From Meconema thalassinum (taxonomy: Eukaryota > Arthropoda > Insecta > Orthoptera > Tettigoniidae), in the NCBI GenBank assembly GCA_946902985.2, contig CAMPQE020000052.1, positions 1,178,001 to 1,242,000 of the forward strand: DNA of 64,000 nucleotides, in the 5' to 3' direction. Below the pieces are notes generated by a model. It made no database searches. It saw only the letters and a list, made by a program, of their open reading frames with translations, and was not told the origin of the DNA. Positions 55,961 through 64,000 of the stretch are shown here, piece by piece (position 1 is the stretch's first letter; each line of letters opens with the position of its first letter). The translations under genes were made by a program, and so were the position numbers.

Positions 55961-56382
55961 TTTCTTGTTTTTTTTTTATTATTTAAGTTTCGCTTACCTC
56001 CTCCAATTTTAGACTTAGCTTTCATGATGCCACCCACTGTTAGTGCAGCCGCTCTCTCTCCAAATGATGCGTCACGGGATTTTACACGAGACCAAGCTTT
56101 TGAAGCTAAAATTTCATCAGCCTCTCTTCTTTTGTTTGAATCTTTATGCTTTGCGTAAGCAATGTCGTGCTCTTTGCACGCTTTATCTAATATATTTATT
56201 CCTGGATCACCACGGCTCAATCGCTTTTCTAATTTTGTTCCTGGTCCACAATATTCATATCCCGGGATGTGTAATTCCACGGGTAAATTATCAATAGTTT
56301 TATTAAGTACACGACTAATTAATGATCCACTTCCTGTTCGTTTATATTGAGTGGTAGAGTTGCTCCTCTTACAACGCACCAT
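55954..56382 (-). CDS. Phospholipase A2-like virion protein (parvovirus VP1-type)
   Basis: 142 residues. The calcium loop YCGPGT is at 44-49 and the catalytic HD at 72-73 (KEHDIAY), with a later aspartate in the READE segment, the layout of the parvovirus VP1 PLA2 domain that Polintons and adintoviruses also carry. A basic tail follows. Such enzymes help virions leave endosomes. The frame stops after a run of A's at about 55972; the likely remainder lies in a shifted frame (55960-55715). Confidence 0.85.
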   Translation of the reverse strand: MVRCKRSNSTTQYKRTGSGSLISRVLNKTIDNLPVELHIPGYEYCGPGTKLEKRLSRGDPGINILDKACKEHDIAYAKHKDSNKRREADEILASKAWSRVKSRDASFGERAAALTVGGIMKAKSKIGGGKRNLNNKKKTRKD

Positions 56383-56383
56383 T

Positions 56384-56421
56384 ACTAAATGATATGTAAT
56401 ATAAAGTAATTATACATATAT
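56384..56421 (-). promoter_or_regulatory. TATA + TTTAGT promoter of the phospholipase gene
   Basis: TATATATG (starting 56420) and TTTAGT (56384-56389), the A 34 bases after the TATA start, right before the ATG at 56382. Confidence 0.55.
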
Positions 56422-56615
56422 ATTTCCGGAAAATGGGAATGGTGGGGGGAGGTGTTTTTTTAAATAATACACACAAAATTTGGGTTATTATTTATTCTTT
56501 TTTTTCATAAGCATAGGAACACACAAAAAATTAGTAATATTAACAGCATAAAAGTGTGTGTGTGTGTGAAAGAAATAAAGTAAGTGAGATGAACTGCTTT
56601 AATCTCAATTTGTTT

Positions 56616-59600
56616 CTAATCATTTTTCAGAGAAAAATGACCAAACGGTAAAGTATCAATTCCGTTTTCAGTTATGTGTCTTTTATCTTCGTTTGATGAA
56701 ATTGCCAACTTATTTTGCCGAACAGTAAATACAGAATGAGATTTTGAAATTATACAAACTTGAACTTTGTTGACTTTTTCTCTGTTATAAAGACACTTTC
56801 GATACTCATCAATATTCATACTTTTACTCACACTCTTCTTAATGCCTTTAGCCTTACACAAGCTATTCATTTCATCACACAATTTTATTGCATACATTTT
56901 GGGTCGTAACCCCACAAATTCTTCAACAATCCTTCCAGCATTTTCATCTTTCATTAAACCAATTTCACCTTTATTTTGTCTCACAATGCCAAAAGGATTG
57001 TTTGTTTCATAGTTTCCAGTATCAAACAAATTTGAATGCTGTTTCATGAACTCATAAATATCATAATAGAATATATACATAAAACTATCGGTGTCTGTGT
57101 ATAACAACCTCACATTTGATTCAGGATTTGCTAAAATAACATTGTAATGAAAGTCATTCATTTTACATTTAGACAAATCTAATATAGATGCACCAACATA
57201 TACTGGTTGATTGTGAAAAATCTTTAGTCTACTCATCTCGATGACCATACATTGTTCATCGAATATAATTCTATGTTTAAAATTAGCCTTAGCTATTAAA
57301 GACCTAGCACCACGAGCTCCATGCCATTTGGTGACCCATTTGATGTCCCTTAACTTCCTCACATTCATCAGTGAACGACCAAAAATTGCATTATTCATCA
57401 ATTTATAAAAATTCTTTTCAAAATCATTTTTGGCATGTTTTCGTTTCTCTGTGTTCACATCAATATATGGTTTTAGCCATTGGCTCTGATTGAATTCAAT
57501 CATTCTGTGAATACGATCTAATTTCATTCCTAGTTGAATACATTGCTTTAACAATCTATAATGCAAAACATAACGTTCTTTATTATCTAGGGTAGCCATT
57601 AGCTTTGTCAACTTTTCGGGACATAGAGGGTAATCTGAATGTTTGTCATGTAACTCTTGAGGATAAGTCAAATCTACTTCCAAAATATATCCAATTTCTG
57701 AAGTATCATCAATAGTTAAAACATCAAAGCCTTCAACATTTGCAACCCATTTAAAGCCACCCTTTGGAAGATATTCCATCATCGCATATCCATATAAATT
57801 ATTAACATCAAAGTACATTATGTAGGAGTCTTGCTTTTTCTCATCATAAGTTTTCATATACTTATTATTAGCAATCGCATGTCGTGTTATACACTGAACA
57901 TTTCCTCCTCGAATAGATCGTTCAAAAAAGTGTAACATATCAATATCTTGAAGCAATTCAAGTTGAACGTTGGTTATCTTTTTCATAGCACACCAAGACA
58001 TAGATGGCGCAGTGTAAAAATGAGCTGCATCAATGCCATAAGTTTCCATGCCATTCGATCTAAAATTTTCAAAGACATCCGCCAAAAGAAGTGTGTCAAC
58101 TTTTAAATACAAATCGGCGTATTCTCCTAATGTTTGACAGGAAAACGTTTCCCACACCGATTGAGCAAACTCATACTCTTCATTCGATATTGTTTGATCA
58201 TTAAGGCTGCTATAAAACTTGGATATTTCAGGTAATTTAGTTTCGTTAAGTACATCCATACTCGTGACGTATTCATAGGGAAACACGCCTTTTCTCGCAG
58301 TAAGTCGAAACTGTGCATCATCATTAAAATAACGTCGTGTTATTTGCTTTGAATCTTCGCTTAACGAAGATGAACATTGATCTAGTGAACAGGACAAGAA
58401 ATTATATGTATCGAAAAATCTTAACTGAATGAATCCATTCTTAGCCCGTACATACTTTGTAAACCCTTTATAACGTTCCATATTCACCGCTAACAAACTT
58501 ATATGACCAGGATTATGTAACACCTCTCCATCTTGTTTCTCACAAATTTCTTTAATTATAAAATGTCCATCATAGGCCGTTAGATTATGAAATGCTATAG
58601 GCAAAACCTTTGTTACTTTGTAATTTAAATTACAACTATTGTGTGCGCTTCCTCTATATTTTCCACTTAAGTGACAATGATCGCGTACTTTGAGTTCATT
58701 AACTGCAATCGGTTTCTCGCAAATGTGACACATTTTACTTGACAAAAATAATCTTTCTTCATTTTCGGTCATCTTTAACATTGGCTTAACCGAAAAGTAA
58801 TATGTTTGAAGTTTATCCACAATACTATAAAGTTCCTTTACAAACAATTCAATGCAATTATTTCCCCTAAAGAGCTTGAAACTGCACAAATCACTATCAA
58901 AATTGCAATGAAGGTATAAAGAAATGCTGTAAGGAATATGTTTATATGTTAAAGTAGAGTTATGAATGTCACTATTTGGAAAACAGGAGGAAATTGGAGA
59001 CAAGACGCATTCAGTGTCTGCATATATTATAAATGGAACTGTATCTTTAACTAGATATTCTGTAAAATTAACAAATCTTTGTTCATCAGTCGGCATTATG
59101 CTTTTTGCAACAGGAAACTGTTTACAGTCTGCAAAGTGAACATTTAACTCATCCTCAAGAAAATAATATGACAAACATCGTCTACATATATAAATCCTTC
59201 TGCGAGTGCTAGTGACGCTTGAACGCACAAGGCGAGCAAGATTTCTAATTAAACAAAAGTGATAACTTTCACTGTTTCCAATCTGCAACATCAATAAGTC
59301 TACACTCCTTTCATATACTTTATCTGATACATACAAAGGTACAATAGTAAAAGTTTTTTTTCCTTTTACTTCGTTTGTTCCCATACATACCCAATTGTTT
59401 TCATCATATTGTGCTCCATACACATTTACAGAAATATTGTTTTGGTTTTCAAACTTGTTTAAATATTTCATTTCCATCGGAATTGGAATACCATCTAAAT
59501 TTAAAACATCTCTGTAATTAGGATAGGAAGAAAGATGATTCACGTTTCGAGTTTTTGGATACAAACCAGCAACCACCCTCCACGCAAAACAAGCTTCCTT

Positions 59601-60356
59601 TGTATCATACAAATTTAGCACTGCATGTTTATTGACTATTACATCAGGCAATCTACTAGTATTGGACATTCCTACTCGAAATCCAACATATTTATTTATA
59701 TTAATTCTCAAACTATGAATTTTTTCTAAAGCCCACCCGGAACCATTTGCTTCAAATTCGCTCATTTTTGTCAATGTACCTTCAATGATATTCTTATTAT
59801 AAAATTCATTTAAATCAGTATACTCGAAAACTACCTCATTTTTGATAGCAAAATATTTTGTTTCTGATATGTCGCGAAGCACATATTGTGCACACAAAAC
59901 TGAATTCACCTTTAAAGCTTGCACAGTTAACGCTTTCTTAACATACTTTGTAAACCAAATATTAGCATTCGCTAAAAATTCGCGAGGATCCAAAAACTCA
60001 TTCTTAACATTTGATAGTGCAAGTGTGTACACTCTAGAATTGAATGCCGTTTCAATTAACTCACAGCTCAAGAAAGATTCATCCTTTATTTGAATTGAAA
60101 TTTCTTCGAAATTCACAGCTTGTTGCAATATGTGCTCACTAATAACTCTCCAACATTCAATCAACTCATCACTGTTCTCAATCAACTCGGTTTGACTGTT
60201 TTCCCCGATTTGGTATGATACTGAAATAGCACCGTTTAGTTCACTTCGAAAATTAGAAACACTTTCAAATGCATTGTCCAATTGGTTTCTTATATTTTCA
60301 CTGTTATTATGTATTACAATATCGACCTTTCTACGTTTGCTAGGAGGCGAGGTCAT
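56616..60356 (-). CDS. polB: Protein-primed DNA polymerase B with internal HNH-like zinc domain
   Basis: 1246 residues. N-terminal part carries an unassigned region and a Cys/His cluster near residue 392 (CRRCLSYYF). The exonuclease has ExoI YADTEC (about 445), ExoII NLTAYDGHF (about 593) and ExoIII YADLYLKVDTLLLADVF (about 755). Between ExoI and ExoII lies CHICEKP...RDHCH...HNSCN (542-572), an HNH/endonuclease VII-like zinc module common in Polintons. Polymerase motifs are YFDVNNLYG (A, about 850), KLMNNAIFGRS (B, about 990) and LLYTDTDSF (C, about 1087). It replicates the linear element from a terminal protein. Every catalytic motif is intact. Confidence 0.95.
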   Translation of the reverse strand: MTSPPSKRRKVDIVIHNNSENIRNQLDNAFESVSNFRSELNGAISVSYQIGENSQTELIENSDELIECWRVISEHILQQAVNFEEISIQIKDESFLSCELIETAFNSRVYTLALSNVKNEFLDPREFLANANIWFTKYVKKALTVQALKVNSVLCAQYVLRDISETKYFAIKNEVVFEYTDLNEFYNKNIIEGTLTKMSEFEANGSGWALEKIHSLRININKYVGFRVGMSNTSRLPDVIVNKHAVLNLYDTKEACFAWRVVAGLYPKTRNVNHLSSYPNYRDVLNLDGIPIPMEMKYLNKFENQNNISVNVYGAQYDENNWVCMGTNEVKGKKTFTIVPLYVSDKVYERSVDLLMLQIGNSESYHFCLIRNLARLVRSSVTSTRRRIYICRRCLSYYFLEDELNVHFADCKQFPVAKSIMPTDEQRFVNFTEYLVKDTVPFIIYADTECVLSPISSCFPNSDIHNSTLTYKHIPYSISLYLHCNFDSDLCSFKLFRGNNCIELFVKELYSIVDKLQTYYFSVKPMLKMTENEERLFLSSKMCHICEKPIAVNELKVRDHCHLSGKYRGSAHNSCNLNYKVTKVLPIAFHNLTAYDGHFIIKEICEKQDGEVLHNPGHISLLAVNMERYKGFTKYVRAKNGFIQLRFFDTYNFLSCSLDQCSSSLSEDSKQITRRYFNDDAQFRLTARKGVFPYEYVTSMDVLNETKLPEISKFYSSLNDQTISNEEYEFAQSVWETFSCQTLGEYADLYLKVDTLLLADVFENFRSNGMETYGIDAAHFYTAPSMSWCAMKKITNVQLELLQDIDMLHFFERSIRGGNVQCITRHAIANNKYMKTYDEKKQDSYIMYFDVNNLYGYAMMEYLPKGGFKWVANVEGFDVLTIDDTSEIGYILEVDLTYPQELHDKHSDYPLCPEKLTKLMATLDNKERYVLHYRLLKQCIQLGMKLDRIHRMIEFNQSQWLKPYIDVNTEKRKHAKNDFEKNFYKLMNNAIFGRSLMNVRKLRDIKWVTKWHGARGARSLIAKANFKHRIIFDEQCMVIEMSRLKIFHNQPVYVGASILDLSKCKMNDFHYNVILANPESNVRLLYTDTDSFMYIFYYDIYEFMKQHSNLFDTGNYETNNPFGIVRQNKGEIGLMKDENAGRIVEEFVGLRPKMYAIKLCDEMNSLCKAKGIKKSVSKSMNIDEYRKCLYNREKVNKVQVCIISKSHSVFTVRQNKLAISSNEDKRHITENGIDTLPFGHFSLKND

Positions 60357-60364
60357 TGTTGGTG

Positions 60365-60492
60365 TTGTCTAAGCAATTGTCCAATTTGCACTAAAGTTAA
60401 TACACCACCAACACTTGGTGTACCATCACTGATGTCTAAGCATACGTCCAATTTGCACTATTGTTAATACACCACCAGCAGTTGCTGTAACA
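60365..60492. repeat. Two ~65-bp tandem copies between polB and the next gene
   Basis: GTCCAATTTGCACTAaAGTTAATACACCACCA (60380-60411) and CGTCCAATTTGCACTATTGTTAATACACCACCA (60446-60478) are diverged tandem copies. The first holds the polB TTTAGT; the second codes for the tail of the 186-residue protein. Confidence 0.75.
60390..60395 (-). promoter_or_regulatory. TTTAGT upstream of polB
   Basis: Minus strand ACTTTAGTGC, 34 bases before the ATG. No TATA box is seen at -32, so this is a partial match to the module. Confidence 0.4.
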
Positions 60493-60996
60493 TCGGTTTA
60501 CCATAAACCTATAATCTTTTAAAGTATATTCAAGCCATTGTGATAAATTACTGCCTGTAATCTCCAATGAACAATGAACAGCCTCAAAAGGAAATTCATC
60601 CTGAAGTTTACCAAGCAAATTGTTTCTATACACATTCAATTTTGTTACATCGTAACACGTCATGGAAAATTCGATTTTGAAAACTTCATCAAATGTATTG
60701 TATCCGAAGAAACAAATAAAATGTTCATCTTCACATAATTCTTTCAATAGATATCTTAGAACTGTTTCTGTCACCTCTCGCTGACTATCATCTGATTTGC
60801 TAACATTGGTAACGTAGACTGAAAATGTTGAAATTCCACTCGAAGATGTCCATTTGTTAAAACAAGCTTCTTTCTCATTACGACTCACCTCGTTATCATC
60901 TTCTTCCGGTTGTTGAAAGCATACACGATGATACTCTATTAGCGGGTGCGATCGATGTTCAGTTCCACTCAGGAAATTAACAGTTTTCCACTTCAT
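60436..60996 (-). CDS. Unknown Polinton protein (186 aa)
   Basis: Intact frame at the right end of the element. I do not recognise the family. The middle reads FSVYVTNVSKSDDSQREVTE, LCEDEHFICFFGYNTFDEVF and FKIEFSMTC, with hydrophobic strands and no membrane segment. The last 15 residues come from the tandem copy at 60446-60490 and look like a recent extension. A TTTAGT motif (61064-61069) and a T-rich CAG (TTAATTTTTCAG, 61031) lie upstream. Confidence 0.65.
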   Translation of the reverse strand: MKWKTVNFLSGTEHRSHPLIEYHRVCFQQPEEDDNEVSRNEKEACFNKWTSSSGISTFSVYVTNVSKSDDSQREVTETVLRYLLKELCEDEHFICFFGYNTFDEVFKIEFSMTCYDVTKLNVYRNNLLGKLQDEFPFEAVHCSLEITGSNLSQWLEYTLKDYRFMVNRCYSNCWWCINNSANWTYA

Positions 60997-61063
60997 TATG
61001 CTGGTTGTTTTATTAGTTTTTTAGATAATCTGAAAAATTAAACAAATTAAGAAATAATTAGCA

Positions 61064-61069
61064 ACTAAA
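61064..61069 (-). promoter_or_regulatory. TTTAGT upstream of the 186-residue protein
   Basis: Minus strand ATATTTAGTTGC, about 70 bases before the ATG; only a weak TA-rich stretch near -33. Confidence 0.35.
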
Positions 61070-61140
61070 TATATCAATCGTTATATCAATCAATACATAA
61101 AATATATATATATATATAATCCAATACTCACCAAAACATG

Positions 61141-61262
61141 TCGATGTGAGCGGTTCTTCAACCCAAAATACACCGTCATCAGTTTGCCTTCGAGTACTGT
61201 TTCAAAATGACTTGATGTGAGCGGTTCTTCACCCCCAAATACACCAGCATCAGTGTGCCTCC
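61141..61262. repeat. Two tandem copies of a ~72-bp unit near the right end
   Basis: CGATGTGAGCGGTTCTTCAACCCAAAATACACC (61143-61175) and TTGATGTGAGCGGTTCTTCACCCCCAAATACACC (61211-61244) recur with CATCAGT.TGCCT after each. Confidence 0.7.
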
Positions 61263-61499
61263 CATTGAGTTTAGTTCATCGATCTCTGATGCGCTTAATT
61301 TTGAAAATACTGCTGGTAGAAATACACTTGTTACTTCATCTTCAATGTTAATATCCACCACTATTTTTCTTCCAAACCTCGTCTGTACGGGGCGAATAAT
61401 TTGGACCACATATGGTAAATCAATGACTAGTTCTGCTAGTTTCTTATTAGAATACTCAGTACAAGATGATAAGTTATTGAACTTCGTTAGAGCTTCCAT
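61179..61499 (-). CDS. Small Polinton protein, possible OB-fold type
   Basis: The frame is open from 61601, but a TATATAA (about 61602-61608) sits directly at the first ATG, so the Met at 61499 (MEALTKFNN) is the better start, giving 106 residues. It reads LPYVVQIIRPVQTRFGRKIV, then VFLPAVFSKLSASEIDELNS and VYLGVKNRSHQ, strand-rich and like the small TRFGK-containing protein often found beside polB in Polintons. A single-stranded DNA-binding role is a guess. Confidence 0.6.
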   Translation of the reverse strand: MEALTKFNNLSSCTEYSNKKLAELVIDLPYVVQIIRPVQTRFGRKIVVDINIEDEVTSVFLPAVFSKLSASEIDELNSMGGTLMLVYLGVKNRSHQVILKQYSKAN

Positions 61500-61601
61500 C
61501 ACACAATTTGTTCCTCGTCGTTGACTTTCTTTATTTCTTTCACACACACACACACTCTTCGCGCAAAAGTAAAAGTTAAACTCTTCCATGCACTCATCCA
61601 T

Positions 61602-62111
61602 TTATATATCCTTCACCCCCACCCACACTCCAGAAACCATATGCTGCAAACTAGCTTCTAACGCAAACATTTCTTTTTTTCCACTATTGCTTAAAGAAGT
61701 CAAAGATTACATTCTTAGCCAATGACGTTAAAGGTCAACTCTGTCTCACGCGAACACAGCAGACGAGATCAATCACACTGCTGCACATGGTCAAACTTGC
61801 ACGGGTGTCAAATGACGGTTAGCATCCAAAGCAAAAAACAATAACAGCTGCACACCACATGTGTGGATGGGAACCGCCTCTCCGCTCAGCCAACCCGATG
61901 CGGACAAAAAAACATAACAGCTGCACACCACATGTGTGGATTGCTGATAGTAGCACACATGCTCACACTCGCATGGGTGTCAGATGACGGTTAACATCCT
62001 AATAAACAACCCCCATGACGTCAACACCCATTAACTTTTTATCATCATCGCACAAACAAGCCAAAAGGTCAACCCCTTCCCACGCTAACACGTGCACTGC
62101 ACATGCTCGCT
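61602..62111. repeat. Right subterminal region with repeats
   Basis: AACAGCTGCACACCACATGTGTGGAT occurs twice (61843-61868, 61915-61941) and inverted relatives lie at 44991-45100. CGGGTGTCAAATGACGGTTAGCATCC (61802-61827) and GGGTGTCAGATGACGGTTAACATCC (61975-61999) repeat. A TGACGTCA is at 62016-62023. No gene. Confidence 0.7.
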
Positions 62112-62225
62112 CCTGGACCATGTGCTCGCTCTAAGGACCCATGACGTCATCCCATGACGTCATCAGGATTACGCAATTTCTGGTCATGATGATGCAATAT
62201 CCAAAGGGAAGTAAACCCTACTACT
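62112..62225 (-). repeat. Polinton right terminal inverted repeat
   Basis: Reverse complement of 44671-44771 with a 13-14 bp duplication (ATGACGTCATCCC) that gives two TGACGTCA palindromes (62142-62149, 62155-62162). Confidence 0.9.
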
Positions 62226-62231
62226 TACATA
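62226..62231 (+). repeat. Target-site duplication TACATA, right
   Basis: Matches 44665-44670. Confidence 0.75.
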
Positions 62232-62390
62232 CATACATGTGTGTGGTTTCCAAAGATCAAACACAATTTTGAAAATAAATTCTGACAACCACCACAACAT
62301 CAAACATACAATTCACACAGAAGATACATACATACATACATACATACATGCGTGTGGTTTCCAAAGATCAAACACAATTTTGAAAATAAA
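62226..62390. repeat. Host repeat at the Polinton insertion point
   Basis: Two copies of TGTGGTTTCCAAAGATCAAA (62242 and 62352 region) with (TACA)n between; the same sequence without the Polinton is partly found at 44628-44670. Confidence 0.7.
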
Positions 62391-63725
62391 TCACAACTTA
62401 CCCTGCATATCATTAGCTCCTTTCTTAACGTGGTATAAGTGCACCCTAGAAATCCTTTTTCTGACTGGATCTTTGATCAGGCACGTAACAGGTGTTAAGA
62501 AACTGACTATTTCAAAGGGGACACAAAATCTTTCTCTCAACTTGTTCGACTCCTTACGTCCAACCTCCTTCAAAGAAAAATTCTTCACAAAAACCTTATC
62601 TCCAATTTTAATATCAACAGGTTTACGACCTAGATTATACCTTTTTTCTAATCTATCATGAGCCACCTTTATGTTCTCCTTAGCCTTTTTCCAAATACTC
62701 TTGATATGACTAAAGGTATACTGTTCAGGTAACAGCTGATTAATCGACCAAATATTAGATAATGGCGTGTTAGGAGTGAAAGAAAACATTAATGAAAACG
62801 GAGTCGTTTTATGGGATTCATGGACAGCGGTATTAAAAGAAAAGGCTATCCAAGGTATACAGGAGTCCCATTTACTATGATCACTGTGATGAAAAGCAAT
62901 TAACGCCGCTTTTAAATTTCTATTGACACGCTCAGCGTACGACCCTTTTGGGTAATATGGCGAGGATGTAACTTGAGAAATTGACAATTCAAATAAGAAA
63001 TTTTTCAACTCACTGGACTTGAAACATTGAGCGCTATCAGTGACCAGAAACTGGCATGGACCAAACGAGGCAAATATTTTTTCAAGACATCTGATAGCAA
63101 TTTGCGTTGTAGCAGCCCTAGTTGGAAATATCCAATTAAACCTTGAGAACCCATCCGTACATACCAAAACAAAGTTGTTTCCCCCCTTAGACACCGGAAA
63201 AGGGCCAATAAAGTCCAGGAACAAGCTCTGCATTGGCCTAGTAGCCACTTCCGATGACAACATTCCCACCTTAGTGTTGATATTCGGTTTAGCCAGTTTA
63301 CATGTTTGGCAATGGTTTACCATACATGTGATTTCCTTATCCATTCCCTTCCAAATGAAATTTTCCCTTATCCTTAATCTAGTTTTGAACACACCTAAAT
63401 GAGCACCGATAGGTGACTCATGAACGTACCTAAATACTTCGGGTATTAATGCAACAGGCAATACGATTTTGGCTAACTTATCACTACGTGCGGAACAACA
63501 ACGTAAGTTTCCGTTCAGGAAATACGGCTTCACCGATTCTCCCCTCTCAAGCTTCTGAATTATCTCTGACAGCACAGGATCTTCCCTTTGGTACCCCGAT
63601 ACTTCACGGAACAACAACGGGTAATTGGAAAGTATAGCATTACAAGAACTGTTGATCAAAACATTATTACAGACATTTTCCTTATTATCAATATCATCAG
63701 ACAATTCTCCGTACATCCGGCTCAA
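62391..63725 (-). CDS. pol: Gypsy pol, integrase part (444 codons)
   Basis: Starts just after the RNase H end (LSRM). Order of domains: an HHCC zinc motif (HESPIGAHLG...HCQTCKLAK), the core with FLDFIGPF (first Asp), VTDSAQCFKS (second Asp, near residue 235) and GSYAERVNRNLKAAL (Glu, near 275), and a C-terminal domain with GDKVFVKNFS and a final HLYHVKKG. The frame is fully open. The catalytic triad is complete. Only the RNase H upstream is broken. Confidence 0.9.
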   Translation of the reverse strand: MSRMYGELSDDIDNKENVCNNVLINSSCNAILSNYPLLFREVSGYQREDPVLSEIIQKLERGESVKPYFLNGNLRCCSARSDKLAKIVLPVALIPEVFRYVHESPIGAHLGVFKTRLRIRENFIWKGMDKEITCMVNHCQTCKLAKPNINTKVGMLSSEVATRPMQSLFLDFIGPFPVSKGGNNFVLVCTDGFSRFNWIFPTRAATTQIAIRCLEKIFASFGPCQFLVTDSAQCFKSSELKNFLFELSISQVTSSPYYPKGSYAERVNRNLKAALIAFHHSDHSKWDSCIPWIAFSFNTAVHESHKTTPFSLMFSFTPNTPLSNIWSINQLLPEQYTFSHIKSIWKKAKENIKVAHDRLEKRYNLGRKPVDIKIGDKVFVKNFSLKEVGRKESNKLRERFCVPFEIVSFLTPVTCLIKDPVRKRISRVHLYHVKKGANDMQGKL

Positions 63726-64000
63726 TCAGTCTGCAATCACATTCGCAGTGCCCTTTATATGCTTCACGCTGAACTTGAAAGACAGAATCCACGTTGCCCA
63801 GCGAGCAATCCTTCCGGTTATCTTGATCTACCCAGAACCCAACTCAGTGCTTGGTTGTCAGTTTCAAGTTCAAACTCAACATGTTCCACATACAACTTAA
63901 ATGTTTCTAGGGCGAACATAACTGCCAATCCTTCTCATTCATAGACTGAATATTTTAACTGTGCATCAGACAAAGTACGTGAGGCATAGGCGATGGGCAA
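63726..64000 (-). pseudogene. Gypsy pol, RNase H segment with stop codons
   Basis: Minus-strand frames read PIAYASRTLSDAQLKYSVYE (stop after it), FALETFKLYVEHVEFELETD and NQALSWVLG, then SVKHIKGTANVIAD, the RNase H signature of Gypsy elements. At least two in-frame stops and one frameshift separate the pieces, so the copy is inactive despite the open integrase frame. Confidence 0.75.

Larger units (their letters stand above)
44671..62225. mobile_element. Complete Polinton/Maverick element
   Basis: Bounded by terminal inverted repeats starting AGTAGTAGGG, with the 6-bp duplication TACATA on both outer sides. It contains the canonical Polinton set: protein-primed polB, retroviral-like integrase, FtsK/HerA-type ATPase, adenain-like protease, and capsid-like proteins, nearly all on the minus strand, with one gene on the plus strand at the left end. 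The length of 17.6 kb is typical of the family. Most frames are intact, with single homopolymer breaks in two genes, so it looks young. Polintons that carry capsid genes are regarded as integrated viruses (adintovirus-like). Confidence 0.95.
62391..64000 (-). mobile_element. Second Gypsy element: RNase H and integrase, running out of the window
   Basis: Minus-strand retroelement whose 5' part lies to the right of the window. Its integrase stop is at 62391 and the Polinton begins (on the other side) about 160 bp later. No LTR was found within the window; it would lie between the integrase stop and the Polinton, or left of the Polinton. Sequence of its integrase tail is unlike that of the left element, so it is a different family. 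Confidence 0.8.

Overview
The window is nuclear DNA from an animal, most likely an arthropod and probably an insect with a large genome full of transposable elements. The evidence is spliced exons with GT-AG borders, C2H2 zinc-finger coding sequence, and almost every class of eukaryotic transposon (Gypsy LTR elements, non-LTR LINEs, a Penelope-like element, piggyBac, mariner, hAT, tRNA-derived SINEs, a fold-back element and a Polinton/Maverick). The species cannot be named from the sequence.

Layout. 1-6710: a minus-strand Gypsy-type LTR retrotransposon with an in-frame stop in gag and pol deleted from the end of RT to the integrase tail; its left LTR is cut by the window edge. 7325-10640: about 20 copies of a 163-bp tandem repeat; an inverted array of the same family lies at 37200-38850. 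11380-28284: three exons of a host C2H2 zinc-finger gene on the plus strand, with splice phases that agree, separated by introns of 2.8 and 12.9 kb full of transposons (a 2-kb fold-back element, LINEs, a Penelope-like element, a decayed Myb/SANT gene). 28285-36430: decayed zinc fingers, interleaved piggyBac and mariner pieces, LINE and SINE fragments. 39551-40365: a 253-bp tandem repeat whose minus strand folds as a hammerhead ribozyme with one altered core base. 41402-41827: a full-length tRNA-derived SINE with target-site duplication.

The main object is a complete Polinton (Maverick) at 44671-62225 (17,555 bp), with ~100-bp terminal inverted repeats and a 6-bp target duplication TACATA. It carries protein-primed DNA polymerase B, integrase, packaging ATPase, adenain-like protease, a probable double-jelly-roll major capsid protein, a probable penton/minor capsid protein, a phospholipase A2-like virion protein, a fibre-like repeat protein and a DUF8207-like protein, so it looks like an integrated virus able to form particles. 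Unusual extras are a two-BIR, RING-less apoptosis-inhibitor-like protein, a complete tRNA-Leu(UAA) gene, and a recurring promoter layout (TATA box, then TTTAGT about 33 bases on) in front of several genes. Two reading-frame breaks, in ATPase and phospholipase genes, lie in homopolymer runs and both need a -1 shift. The Polinton sits about 160 bp past the integrase stop codon of a second minus-strand Gypsy element (62391 to the window end), so the insertions are nested.

Limits: family names come from recognising motifs by eye; no database search or folding program was run. Stretches called empty are those where no exon, transposon domain or RNA could be recognised.
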